DNA of 20,144 nucleotides, taken from the NCBI GenBank assembly GCA_002505455.1, contig DAVB01000062.1:1-20144 (forward strand). The letters are read 5' to 3'. Made by a program: the position numbers and the translations under genes. The notes below the pieces were generated by a model, which saw only the letters and a list, made by a program, of their open reading frames with translations, was not told the DNA's origin and made no database searches. This document shows, piece after piece, positions 1 through 7,351 of the stretch. The stretch's first letter is position 1; the number at the start of each line of letters is the position of its first letter. Source of the stretch: Euryarchaeota archaeon UBA52 (lineage in GTDB: Archaea; Thermoplasmatota; Poseidoniia; Poseidoniales; Thalassarchaeaceae).

Positions 1-69
1 GGTCAAAGGGGCCGGACTTAAGCTCCGGTGGCAAGGCCTTCGTGGGTTCAAATCCCACCCCCTGCACCA
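1..69 (+). tRNA. tRNA-Leu (UAA anticodon), 3' portion, 5' end outside window
   Basis: The anticodon stem CCGGA (12-16) pairs with TCCGG (24-28) around a seven-base loop CTTAAGC, giving anticodon TAA (19-21), which reads UUA leucine codons. A 13-base variable arm (29-41) can form a three-pair hairpin, GGC (30-32) with GCC (36-38), as expected for a class II tRNA. The T arm is GTGGG-TTCAAAT-CCCAC (42-58). The 3' acceptor strand CCCCTGC (59-65), discriminator A66 and an encoded CCA (67-69) follow. The opening bases GGTCAAAGGGG look like the end of a leucine-type D arm. The 5' acceptor strand and first half of the D arm lie before the window. The folB gene converges on it 20 bp downstream. Confidence 0.93.
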
Positions 70-89
70 ACTTTCCATGGCTCTGCATT

Positions 90-494
90 TCACTTCTCAG
101 GCATCATGACCAATGTGAAGCCTAAACGGCTGTCGAAACCCATGGGGTCGAGCTTTGTCAGGGATACAGTCGCTGCAAGAGCCGCTTGGGGGACCATTAC
201 AGAATTCAGTATCCTTCTCGCCAATGTCTCCTGGAGCTCGGCCCTGGATTCAGAGAGAGCATTATCCACCGATTGCTCGAGGTATTCGTAGTCCAGCACA
301 TTATCGATTGAGTCATCGCCCTCCGGGGATTGAACGAGTACTTCGATATCAAATTGTACAGGCTGAGTCACGCCTCTTTCATGATCGTGGATTCCCATAT
401 CTACCTGTCTTATGAGTTTCTCCAAGCGTATTGTGCCCCACTCTCTCAATCCGAGATGCAAAGCTGCATCAGTCATGGAAGATTGTCGTCCCAT
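90..494 (-). CDS. folB: Dihydroneopterin aldolase-like protein (FolB/FolX family)
   Basis: This 134-residue protein fits the T-fold family of dihydroneopterin aldolases and epimerases, usually about 120 residues, which act on dihydroneopterin or its triphosphate in pterin synthesis. Visible hallmarks are GIHDHERG (34-41) followed by a QFDIEV strand, the helix ELQETLARRI, whose E89 aligns with the conserved active-site Glu, and SLTKLDPMGF, whose K114 matches the catalytic Lys near the C terminus. The start ATG at 494 overlaps the upstream folM stop in TGATG; a TTG one codon earlier is less likely. Co-transcription with the reductase gene supports a pterin role. Many archaea use the unrelated MptD here, so a bacterial-type FolB is notable. 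Aldolase and epimerase (FolX) activity cannot be told apart from sequence alone. Confidence 0.82.
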   Translation of the reverse strand: MGRQSSMTDAALHLGLREWGTIRLEKLIRQVDMGIHDHERGVTQPVQFDIEVLVQSPEGDDSIDNVLDYEYLEQSVDNALSESRAELQETLARRILNSVMVPQAALAATVSLTKLDPMGFDSRLGFTLVMMPEK

Positions 495-1240
495 CAAATC
501 ACCTCGAAAGCTGGGTCCCTGTCTCTCTGACGGAGCCTCTCCCCTCCATCTACATAGATGGTTTGCCCAGTCACTGCTTTCGCGGATGCGAGGTATGCCA
601 CTGCATCGGCAATATCGACAGGGGTCGGACCGATACCAAGAGGTGCGGATATTTGCGCTTTAGATAGCCCCTCATCATCCAAGTGATCGCTGCCCAGGGT
701 GTGACCGGGGGCTACAGCGTTGATTCTGACTTCAGGGGCGAGATCCTTTGCGAGTGTCATCGTGGCTCCTTCAAGAGCGAATTTCGAAATTGTGTAAGAC
801 AAGAAATCCGCATTCGGAGATGCGATTTTGTAGTCGAGAATATTCACAATCCAGCCACCGCCATTGCTTGAAAGAGAATTTGTAAGAACCAGTGGAGCGA
901 ATACATTGACCTGCATGTGGTCGTCCCAGACCTTCAAATTCATAGAATCCAGTCGATCGTGGAAGTAGAGGGAAGCATTGTTGATGATTCCCGTAATGGG
1001 GCTGCCAATTGCCTTACTTGCAGAATCAAGTAAATTCTCCACTTCAGAGACATTTCCAAGATCTGCTCTAACGCATGCTGCCGAGCCGCCCTGTTTCTCT
1101 ATCATACGCACTGTTTCCATAGCCTCTTCACTTGAGGAACGATAGTGAACGACGACTGGAAAGCCTTCATCGGCTAATCTGAGCGATATAGCACGGCCTA
1201 TTCGTTTGGCGCCTCCAGTCACCAGTACTGCGCCCTGCAT
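494..1240 (-). CDS. folM: SDR-family pteridine reductase (FolM/PTR1-like)
   Basis: A 248-residue short-chain dehydrogenase/reductase, of usual family length. The nucleotide-binding motif reads TGGAKRIG (8-15), the Arg-containing form typical of NADPH-dependent pteridine reductases rather than the common TGxxxGIG. NNAS is at 87-90 and the YxxxK pair is Y149/K153. The residue 13 before Tyr, normally the catalytic Ser, is Asp136 in the sequence NILDYK. That substitution is a hallmark of Leishmania PTR1 and E. coli FolM. The likely reaction is NADPH reduction of dihydropterin (dihydromonapterin or dihydrofolate) to the tetrahydro form, in the cytoplasm. It is the first gene of a two-gene unit with folB, and its stop overlaps the folB ATG by one base. 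The Asp plus the FolB neighbour make a pterin substrate much more likely than a generic SDR role. Confidence 0.85.
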   Translation of the reverse strand: MQGAVLVTGGAKRIGRAISLRLADEGFPVVVHYRSSSEEAMETVRMIEKQGGSAACVRADLGNVSEVENLLDSASKAIGSPITGIINNASLYFHDRLDSMNLKVWDDHMQVNVFAPLVLTNSLSSNGGGWIVNILDYKIASPNADFLSYTISKFALEGATMTLAKDLAPEVRINAVAPGHTLGSDHLDDEGLSKAQISAPLGIGPTPVDIADAVAYLASAKAVTGQTIYVDGGERLRQRDRDPAFEVI

Positions 1241-1333
1241 ATGCCGCCTGCCGCGCTACACCAATTTCAACCATCGTAATGACGGTGAGCACTTCTCGGA
1301 ACCATTAATCCACTCCTGCGGCCGGGTCGTTTC
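1241..1333. promoter_or_regulatory. Divergent intergenic region between folM and lipA
   Basis: This 93-bp gap must contain the promoters for the leftward folM-folB unit and the rightward lipA-bkd operon. I see AT-rich cores near 1270-1280 (towards folM) and CATTAATCC at 1302-1310, about 25 bases before the lipA ATG, a distance that would suit a leaderless transcript. Neither is a good archaeal TATA box, and no clear Shine-Dalgarno precedes either gene. The GCATATGC palindrome at 1237-1244 covers the folM start codon and may be chance. Confidence 0.4.
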
Positions 1334-2359
1334 ATGTCGCGTCGGCTGCCTGTAGCCAATGGCAACTCAGCCATTGCTCGTCGAAGAGCGGCCAGGAAGC
1401 GTCTACCCTCTTGGTTTAGGACCTCTCTTCCAACGGGGCAGGCACAGGAAGAGTTCATCAAAATGCGAGAGAATGTCTCGAAAAATAACCTGAATACCGT
1501 ATGCGAAGAGGCCCGATGCCCCAACATACACGATTGCTGGGGGAGGGGGACGGCCACTTTCATGATAGCAGGCCAGTCCTGTACAAGAGGTTGTAAATTC
1601 TGTGCAGTTGGAACTCTGAAGAATCCGCTGCCCTTGAATCCTGATGAGCCCGAAAAACTTGCAGAAGCGGTGGATGTAATGGGCATTAGCCATGCAGTGA
1701 TAACCGTGGTTAACAGGGATGACCTTGCTGATGGAGGCGCCTCGCACTATCGTGATTGTATATTGTCAGTGCACGAGAGGTCTCCCGATGTCGGACTTGA
1801 GCTGCTGTGCTCAGATCTAGACGGTAATCTGGAGGCTCTTGGCATGCTGCTAAAGGATCTGCCGCTGAGGGTTTTCGCACACAATGTTGAATGCGTTCCT
1901 CGTCTAGACAGCCGTGTCCGAGATTCGCGAGCATCATTTCAACAATCACTTGATGTCTTATCTGAGGCTGCGCGACTGAGGCCTGATTTGAAAATAAAAT
2001 CGAGCCTCATGGTTGGACTTGGGGAAAGTGATGAAGAAGTGGTTGAGGCGATGAGTATGCTGAGGAATTCTGGAGTTCATCTGCTCACCATCGGGCAATA
2101 CCTCCAACCATCAGACAGGCATCTCCAGATCGACAGGTTCCCAGAACCTTCATCATTCGAAATGTGGGATTCTGAGGCCAGAGCGATGGGTTTCGAGGGA
2201 GTTGCATGTGGCCCGCTGGTAAGGTCGAGTTATCGTGCAGGGCTACTTTGGGAAGAGGCCATGGGCGCAGAACCTGTTGTCACTCGTGATGCTACAGGCT
2301 CAGCAATCAGCAGCCTTCAGAAGTCCGCACATATAGCAAAAGAGGGCGTGGTTTCATGA
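1334..2359 (+). CDS. lipA: Lipoyl synthase (radical SAM)
   Basis: LipA inserts two sulfur atoms at C6 and C8 of octanoyl groups attached to lipoyl domains. This 341-residue protein has both iron-sulfur motifs of the family: the auxiliary cluster CX4CX5C at C57, C62 and C68 (CEEARCPN) and the radical-SAM CX3CX2C at C83, C87 and C90 (CTRGCKFC). It also has KSSLMVGLGE (222-231), TIGQYLQPS (252-260) and the C-terminal RSSY (297-300), which supplies the serine ligand of the auxiliary cluster. It leads the operon; its TGA overlaps the bkdA1 ATG in ATGA (2356-2359). Its substrate is almost surely the lipoyl domain of BkdB three genes downstream. This is the bacterial/eukaryotic LipA type, not the split LipS1/LipS2 pair found in many archaea. 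Confidence 0.97.
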   Translation: MSRRLPVANGNSAIARRRAARKRLPSWFRTSLPTGQAQEEFIKMRENVSKNNLNTVCEEARCPNIHDCWGRGTATFMIAGQSCTRGCKFCAVGTLKNPLPLNPDEPEKLAEAVDVMGISHAVITVVNRDDLADGGASHYRDCILSVHERSPDVGLELLCSDLDGNLEALGMLLKDLPLRVFAHNVECVPRLDSRVRDSRASFQQSLDVLSEAARLRPDLKIKSSLMVGLGESDEEVVEAMSMLRNSGVHLLTIGQYLQPSDRHLQIDRFPEPSSFEMWDSEARAMGFEGVACGPLVRSSYRAGLLWEEAMGAEPVVTRDATGSAISSLQKSAHIAKEGVVS

Positions 2360-3591
2360 CTGATGACAAATCGATACATGTTCCAGACGCGCCTTTCAGA
2401 CCTGGTGAAAAGGCATCCTTCGGGAAGTGGGATTATGCGCCAGGAGATTTAGAAAAGCCAGATCCTGAGGCTTGTTCTTCTGACGATACTCGGGCTCATG
2501 CTGAGGGCTTGATTCGCGTACTTGGGGATGACGATTCCAGATCCGGCGCTTGGGATCCTGATATTGATGATGGAATTCTCTTGGAAGGTCTTGAGCACAT
2601 GGTGAGATTGAGGATCTTTGACGAACGCATGATGAAAATGCAGAGGACCGGGAAGCTTTCTTTCTACATGAGATCCTTGGGCGAGGAGGCGATAGCAATC
2701 GCACAGACCATGGCTCTGCAGAATCAGGATTGGGTGTTCCCAACATATCGCCAACCAGGGGCGCAATTTGTCAGAGGCAGGGATATGGTCAGCATGATAT
2801 GTCACTGCATAGGTAACGTTGAGGACAACGTGAAGGGGAGGCAGATGCCCGTCCACTACACCTACAGGGATGGCAGGTACATCTCAGTCTCCAGCCCCGT
2901 TGGCACTCAGTTCAGTCAGGCTGTTGGGGTGGCTATGGCTTCAGCCTACAAGCAGCTGGATGAAGTGACCATCACATGGATTGGGGATGGGGCCAGTGCA
3001 GAAGGAGACTACCACTACGCGCTAAATTTCGCAAGCGTGTATAGGGCCCCTGTTATCCTAAACGTAGTGAACAATCAATGGGCCATATCAACCCATGCGA
3101 ATTTGGCTAGCGGCAGCAGCACCTTCGCGGATCGTGGACTTGCGTATGATGTTCCGTCCTTGAGAGTTGACGGTAATGACTTCCTAGCATTGTATTCAAC
3201 GACTCAATGGGCACGCCAAAGGGCCTCTACAGGCAAAGGGGCGACTCATATCGAGGTGCTAACATATCGTGCTGGAGCCCACAGTAGCAGCGATGATCCA
3301 TCCAGGTACAGGCCTTCTGACGAATCTTCAGCGTGGCCCGGGGGCGATCCCATTGATCGTCTGAAGCGTCACCTCATCTCTGTTGGTTCGTGGTCAGATG
3401 AAAAACAAGAGGCGCTTGAGGCGCGAATCGATGGAGAAGTCATGCAAGCGTACAAGGAGGCGGTCAAGTACGGAGATCTGGCAGAAGGGCCGTATCCATC
3501 CTCTGACACCATATTTACAGAGGTTTATTCTGAAGTGCCATGGCATCTTCGTGAGCAGTGGGACGAAATGAATCGTCTGAGGGGTGATTGA
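2356..3591 (+). CDS. bkdA1: Branched-chain 2-oxoacid dehydrogenase E1 alpha subunit
   Basis: The E1 alpha subunit binds thiamine diphosphate and, with E1 beta, decarboxylates the 2-oxoacids from leucine, isoleucine and valine, then transfers the acyl group to lipoyl-E2. The 411-residue protein carries the thiamine motif from GDG (210-212) to NN (239-240), the KGRQMPVHY segment (160-168), and the loop with H309 in AGAHSSSDDPSRYRP (306-320), which matches the active-site His and regulatory loop of branched-chain E1. The long N-terminal region, with RPGE and SGAWDPDID, and the whole order of motifs look like the proteobacterial BkdA1 type rather than pyruvate E1, from my memory of the family. 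A purine-rich stretch precedes the start. It abuts bkdA2 with no gap. Confidence 0.93.
   Translation: MTDDKSIHVPDAPFRPGEKASFGKWDYAPGDLEKPDPEACSSDDTRAHAEGLIRVLGDDDSRSGAWDPDIDDGILLEGLEHMVRLRIFDERMMKMQRTGKLSFYMRSLGEEAIAIAQTMALQNQDWVFPTYRQPGAQFVRGRDMVSMICHCIGNVEDNVKGRQMPVHYTYRDGRYISVSSPVGTQFSQAVGVAMASAYKQLDEVTITWIGDGASAEGDYHYALNFASVYRAPVILNVVNNQWAISTHANLASGSSTFADRGLAYDVPSLRVDGNDFLALYSTTQWARQRASTGKGATHIEVLTYRAGAHSSSDDPSRYRPSDESSAWPGGDPIDRLKRHLISVGSWSDEKQEALEARIDGEVMQAYKEAVKYGDLAEGPYPSSDTIFTEVYSEVPWHLREQWDEMNRLRGD
3583..3588 (+). promoter_or_regulatory. Shine-Dalgarno site of bkdA2 inside the bkdA1 end
   Basis: GGTGAT at 3583-3588, three bases before the bkdA2 ATG at 3592, matches the 3' end of prokaryotic 16S rRNA. 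It overlaps the last codons of bkdA1, which suggests coupled translation and supports the ATG at 3592. Confidence 0.6.
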
Positions 3592-4602
3592 ATGTCTGAG
3601 ATGAACATGGTTCAAGCGATTAATTCGGCTCTTGACGTCATGCTTGACAGGGATGAGAATGTCCTGGTATTCGGAGAGGATGTTGGTTACTTTGGGGGTG
3701 TTTTCCGCACATCGGATGGGCTTCAAGAGAAGCATGGCGCGCACAGAGTATTTGACACCCCACTTTCAGAAGGAGGGATTGCGGCCATAGCATTCGGCAT
3801 GGGGCTAAATGGATTGAGGCCCGTATGTGAAATTCAGTTTGCCGACTACATTTTCCCGGCATATGACCAGATAGTCAATGAGATTGCGAAACTGAGGCAT
3901 CGTTCTGGCGGGGAATTCTGGACGCCGGTTACGATAAGGACTCCTGCCGGAGGAGGTATTCGAGGAGGTCACCACCACTCTCAGTCGCCCGAATCCCAGT
4001 TCACACATACGCCCGGTCTGAAAGTAGTTTATGCATCGACTCCTTACAATGCGAAGGGGCTTCTTATCTCGGCTATCGAATCGGAAGATCCAGTTGTCGT
4101 ATTCGAGCCCAAAAGATGCTACAGAGGACCGTTCTATGGCGATCCTCACAATGTTCCAACATGGGCAGACCATCCGGATGCTGATGTCCCGGAGGGGCAC
4201 TACACAATTCCAATAGGGCAAGCAAGACTCGCGAAAGAAGGCGATGAGTGTACAATTGTTTCATGGGGGACGATGGTGCATGTGTGTGAAAAGGCAATAG
4301 AAATGTCCGGGGCATCATGCGATTTGATTGATTTGCAAAGCCTAGTCCCATGGGATAGGGACGCAATTGTTGAATCGGTAAGCAAAACTGGACGCTGCAT
4401 AATAGTTCACGAGGCGCCCAAGACGAGCGGTTTTGGGGCAGAGATGGCTGCGAGCATTCAGGAAAGATGCTTTTGGGGCCTTGAGGCGCCGATAAGGAGG
4501 GTTACTGGGTGGGACACTCCGTTCCCGCACACTACCGAGTGGGATTACATGCCGAGCCCGTCTAGAATCGCAGAAGCCATACGTGAGACAGTGGAGGCCT
4601 GA
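3592..4602 (+). CDS. bkdA2: Branched-chain 2-oxoacid dehydrogenase E1 beta subunit
   Basis: This 336-residue protein is the partner of BkdA1 in the alpha2-beta2 E1 heterotetramer. It has FGEDVGYFGGVFR (27-39), TPLSEGGI with E60 as the conserved glutamate that activates the thiamine aminopyrimidine ring, QFADYIFPAYDQIVNE (82-97), and HSQSPE with active-site H129. The C-terminal transketolase half contains VHEAPKTSGFGAE, TGWDTPFPH and the terminal PSPSRI. GVFR after GEDV and TGWDTPFPH favour the branched-chain E1 beta over pyruvate E1 beta. It starts directly after the bkdA1 stop and ends two bases before bkdB, so strict subunit co-expression is likely. Confidence 0.94.
   Translation: MSEMNMVQAINSALDVMLDRDENVLVFGEDVGYFGGVFRTSDGLQEKHGAHRVFDTPLSEGGIAAIAFGMGLNGLRPVCEIQFADYIFPAYDQIVNEIAKLRHRSGGEFWTPVTIRTPAGGGIRGGHHHSQSPESQFTHTPGLKVVYASTPYNAKGLLISAIESEDPVVVFEPKRCYRGPFYGDPHNVPTWADHPDADVPEGHYTIPIGQARLAKEGDECTIVSWGTMVHVCEKAIEMSGASCDLIDLQSLVPWDRDAIVESVSKTGRCIIVHEAPKTSGFGAEMAASIQERCFWGLEAPIRRVTGWDTPFPHTTEWDYMPSPSRIAEAIRETVEA
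4593..4597 (+). promoter_or_regulatory. Shine-Dalgarno site of bkdB
   Basis: GGAGG at 4593-4597 lies seven bases before the ATG at 4605, in the last codons of bkdA2. It fixes the bkdB start. Confidence 0.7.
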
Positions 4603-4604
4603 CC

Positions 4605-5867
4605 ATGGCGAGGAGAGCGTTCAAACTGCCTGACATTGGCGAAGGTGTCGTTGAGGGTGAGGTAGTTACCTGGCATGTCGAGGTAGGTGCGAGCGTTTCT
4701 GAGGACGATTCTATCGTCGACATAATGACTGACAAGTCTACCGTTACGATTCCATCGCCCTACTCGGGAGTCGTGGTAGCCCTACACGGAGAAATTGGCG
4801 ATATGGTAGCTGTCGGCGCTGTATTAGTAGAATTCGACTCCGACGAAGAGACGAGCGATTCGTCACCGCCCACTGAAGAGAAGGAGATGGATGTCGAAGA
4901 ATCCCCGGATGTCCCCGAAAAGGTAGATCCTCCTGCAAAAATGCCTGAAGCAGCCACCAAAGTTGCGCCGCCACCTGCGGCAAAGGCCTCGATCGCCCCC
5001 AGTGGACCGGTACTTGCTAGTCCCGCGGTCAGAAGGCGGGCAAGAGAGTCCGGAGTTGATCTTGGTGCATTGAAGGGCAGTGGGCCAGGAGGACGTGTGC
5101 AACAATCAGATCTCGATGCGTATCTAGCTACAGGCGGAAGTTCGCCAAGTGCACCGAAACAAGTCTCCAGGAATGGGACAACGGAAATCAAGGTTGTAGG
5201 CCTAAGGAGGAAGATTGCAGAGCAGATGGTTCGCTCCAAGAGCGCCATACCCCACTTCTCTTACTTCGAGGAAATCGACATAACTGAGCTTGAGGCACTC
5301 AGGCAGCTGTTAAACTCGAGCAGGGGAGAGGACCAGCCCAAATTGACATATCTACCGTTCATCATGATGGCACTGTCCAAGGCTTTCGTCCGTCATGAGA
5401 AATGCAATGCGATTTATGACGAGGAGCGTGGAGTGGTCATCCAGCATGAGGGTGTGAATCTAGGGATAGCGACCCAGACAGACAAGGGGCTCTTTGTTCC
5501 AGTCGTGAAGCATGTTGAATCCATGGACGTTTGGCAGTCGGCATCGGAGATGCAAAGAGTCACTGGTTCTGCTCGTGATGGGAGCGCTACTGTCGAAGAC
5601 CTCACAGGCTCAACTTTCACCATAACGAGCCTTGGCAGAGAGGGGGGGCTCGGGGCGACCCCGATCATCAACCACCCAGAGGTCGGCATACTCGGCGTCC
5701 ACAAAGCACGAGATAAGCCCGTCGCCAGAGGAGGCTCAATAGTGATCCGCCGCATAATGAACGTCTCGAGTTCGTGGGATCATCGAGTTGTGGATGGGGC
5801 CGATGGCGCTGCACTAGTTCAGGATCTGAAGAGGATGATTGAGCATCCTGCGCTTATTTTCATGTGA
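4605..5867 (+). CDS. bkdB: Branched-chain 2-oxoacid dehydrogenase E2 (lipoamide acyltransferase)
   Basis: E2 is the core of the complex, carrying the lipoyl arm and transferring the acyl group to CoA. The 420 residues hold one N-terminal lipoyl domain (about 3-78) with the lipoylated K44 in MTDKSTV, and a linker rich in Asp, Glu, Pro and Ala (79-135). A peripheral subunit-binding domain (about 136-174, SPAVRRRAR to GPGGRVQQSDLDAYL) and the acyltransferase domain (about 194-420) follow. The active-site motif is H392-R-V-V-D396-G397. One lipoyl domain is normal for branched-chain E2; pyruvate E2 often has two or three. K44 should be the target of LipB and LipA in this same operon. The linker is more acidic than usual, which would suit a marine organism with an acidic proteome. 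Confidence 0.95.
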   Translation: MARRAFKLPDIGEGVVEGEVVTWHVEVGASVSEDDSIVDIMTDKSTVTIPSPYSGVVVALHGEIGDMVAVGAVLVEFDSDEETSDSSPPTEEKEMDVEESPDVPEKVDPPAKMPEAATKVAPPPAAKASIAPSGPVLASPAVRRRARESGVDLGALKGSGPGGRVQQSDLDAYLATGGSSPSAPKQVSRNGTTEIKVVGLRRKIAEQMVRSKSAIPHFSYFEEIDITELEALRQLLNSSRGEDQPKLTYLPFIMMALSKAFVRHEKCNAIYDEERGVVIQHEGVNLGIATQTDKGLFVPVVKHVESMDVWQSASEMQRVTGSARDGSATVEDLTGSTFTITSLGREGGLGATPIINHPEVGILGVHKARDKPVARGGSIVIRRIMNVSSSWDHRVVDGADGAALVQDLKRMIEHPALIFM

Positions 5868-5876
5868 GGCTTCGAC

Positions 5877-7313
5877 ATGGTTGAGATTCGCCGATGTGAA
5901 GTGCTAGTTGTGGGAGGCGGTCCCGGGGGGTACGTCGCCGGAATTCGATCTGCGCAATTAGGCCTTGACACAGTCATAGTGGAGGGTTCCAAATATGGCG
6001 GGACCTGTCTGATTAGAGGCTGTATTCCCTCAAAGGCAATCATACACGCCGCCGAGCGTTTCGAATCCCTTTCCCAGCACGCGAAAGATGGCGGGCACAT
6101 GGGGATCAGCGTTCGTGAAGCTCCCTCTCTGAACATGAAGCACCTGGTTGATTGGAAAGACGCGATAGTTGATCGGCTCAACAAGGGCGTTGAGTCGCTC
6201 CTCAAGACTGCGGGTGCAGAGGTAATTCACGGATGGGCTACATTCACAGGCCCGAAAACATGCAGGGTCGAATTGGATGGCGAACAGCTAGATATTGAAG
6301 CCAATAATGTGATTCTAGCAACTGGCTCGTCCCATATCGATCTCCCATTCATGCCATGTGATGAAGAGTTGATCCTGTCCAGCACAGGCGCTCTTGATCT
6401 TCAGGAGCTTCCCAAAACTGCTGCTATCGTAGGTGGCGGATATATCGGACTTGAGCTTGGTTGCGCACTCGCTAAACTAGGAACGGAAGTCACGGTGATT
6501 GAAGGCATGGGAGATGTCCTTGCAATGATGGATAAGGAGATTAGAAGGCCGCTTGAGATATGGCTCAAGAAGCATGGTGTGAAAATATACAGAAACGCAC
6601 TGGCGAGGGGTGCTGAGCGAATCGAGAGTGGCGAAGAAGGGGAAATCCGCCTCAAGTACGAAATGGATGGGGAAAATCATTCAATCGATGTCGACCGAAT
6701 CCTAGTTACAGTTGGAAGAAGAGCGAATCTATCTGGATGGGGGCTTGAAGAGACGGGTGTTCGACTGGGGCCTGATGGTCGTTTCATACGCACAGACAGG
6801 AAATGCAGAACCAATATTCCAGGGGTTTATGCGATTGGCGACGTCGCAGGCGAGCCAATGCTCGCTCACAAGGCAAGCGCTGAAGGGGAGATGGTGGCAG
6901 AGATCATCTCAGGGCTCGAGAGAGAATTCGACAACGTCGCCATACCTGCCATCGTGTTCACGGAACCTGAAATTGTGTCTGTCGGACTTGATCCGAATTC
7001 GGCGAGGGAAAGAGGCGAGGACATCATAACTGGGAAGTTTCCTCTTGCCGCTAATGGCCGGGCTTTGACTCTCGAAGCAGAGAAGACTGCTGGTTTCATC
7101 AGAGTAACAGCAAGGAAGAGTGATCACGTTATACTGGGCATACAAGCAGTAGGGAGCCATGTAGCTGAGTTGCATGGCGAGTTTGTTTTGGCCCTGGAAA
7201 TGGGTGCTTTGCTTGAAGACATAGAAGGCACCATTCATGCGCACCCGACGATGACTGAGGCATTTCATGAGAGTGTTCTGAAGACTCTCGGACATGCAAT
7301 TCATTCAGCGTGA
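5877..7313 (+). CDS. lpdV: Dihydrolipoamide dehydrogenase (E3)
   Basis: E3 is an FAD enzyme that re-oxidises dihydrolipoamide on E2 and passes electrons to NAD+. The 478-residue protein shows the FAD motif GGGPGG (13-18), the redox-active disulfide C44/C49 in GGTCLIRGCIPSKA (41-54), the NAD-binding GGGYIG (186-191), the second FAD motif TNIPGVYAIGD, and the C-terminal catalytic pair H456/E461 in HPTMTE from the interface domain. All residues needed for activity are present. It begins nine bases after bkdB, with GTGAGG upstream as a possible ribosome site. Operon position makes it the dedicated E3 of the Bkd complex, though it may also serve other lipoyl enzymes such as a glycine cleavage system elsewhere in the genome. 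Confidence 0.96.
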   Translation: MVEIRRCEVLVVGGGPGGYVAGIRSAQLGLDTVIVEGSKYGGTCLIRGCIPSKAIIHAAERFESLSQHAKDGGHMGISVREAPSLNMKHLVDWKDAIVDRLNKGVESLLKTAGAEVIHGWATFTGPKTCRVELDGEQLDIEANNVILATGSSHIDLPFMPCDEELILSSTGALDLQELPKTAAIVGGGYIGLELGCALAKLGTEVTVIEGMGDVLAMMDKEIRRPLEIWLKKHGVKIYRNALARGAERIESGEEGEIRLKYEMDGENHSIDVDRILVTVGRRANLSGWGLEETGVRLGPDGRFIRTDRKCRTNIPGVYAIGDVAGEPMLAHKASAEGEMVAEIISGLEREFDNVAIPAIVFTEPEIVSVGLDPNSARERGEDIITGKFPLAANGRALTLEAEKTAGFIRVTARKSDHVILGIQAVGSHVAELHGEFVLALEMGALLEDIEGTIHAHPTMTEAFHESVLKTLGHAIHSA

Positions 7314-7351
7314 ATCCTTCTGTTGAAATGCTGTGGCCCTTGTGCGGCATC

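Noticed and set aside
1..69. tRNA-linked integration site for a mobile element
   Set aside because: The tRNA 3' end is present, but no integrase gene or second copy of the tRNA end is visible in the window, and the next genes are housekeeping pterin genes.
1267..1686. Minus-strand open frame of 139 codons covering the lipA promoter and start
   Set aside because: It overlaps the conserved cysteine motifs of lipA, has no recognisable domain, and would leave no room for the folM promoter.
4760..5248. Long open frame of 162 codons on the minus strand opposite bkdB
   Set aside because: It lies wholly inside a gene with clear lipoyl, binding and acyltransferase domains. Its Ser/Thr/Gly-rich product has no recognisable motif, as expected of an antisense shadow.
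2356..7313. Pyruvate dehydrogenase complex
   Set aside because: The four-gene layout fits, but E1 alpha (KGRQMPVHY, AGAHSSSDDPSRYRP), E1 beta (GVFR, TGWDTPFPH) and the single lipoyl domain of E2 match branched-chain complexes better. Dual activity is not excluded.
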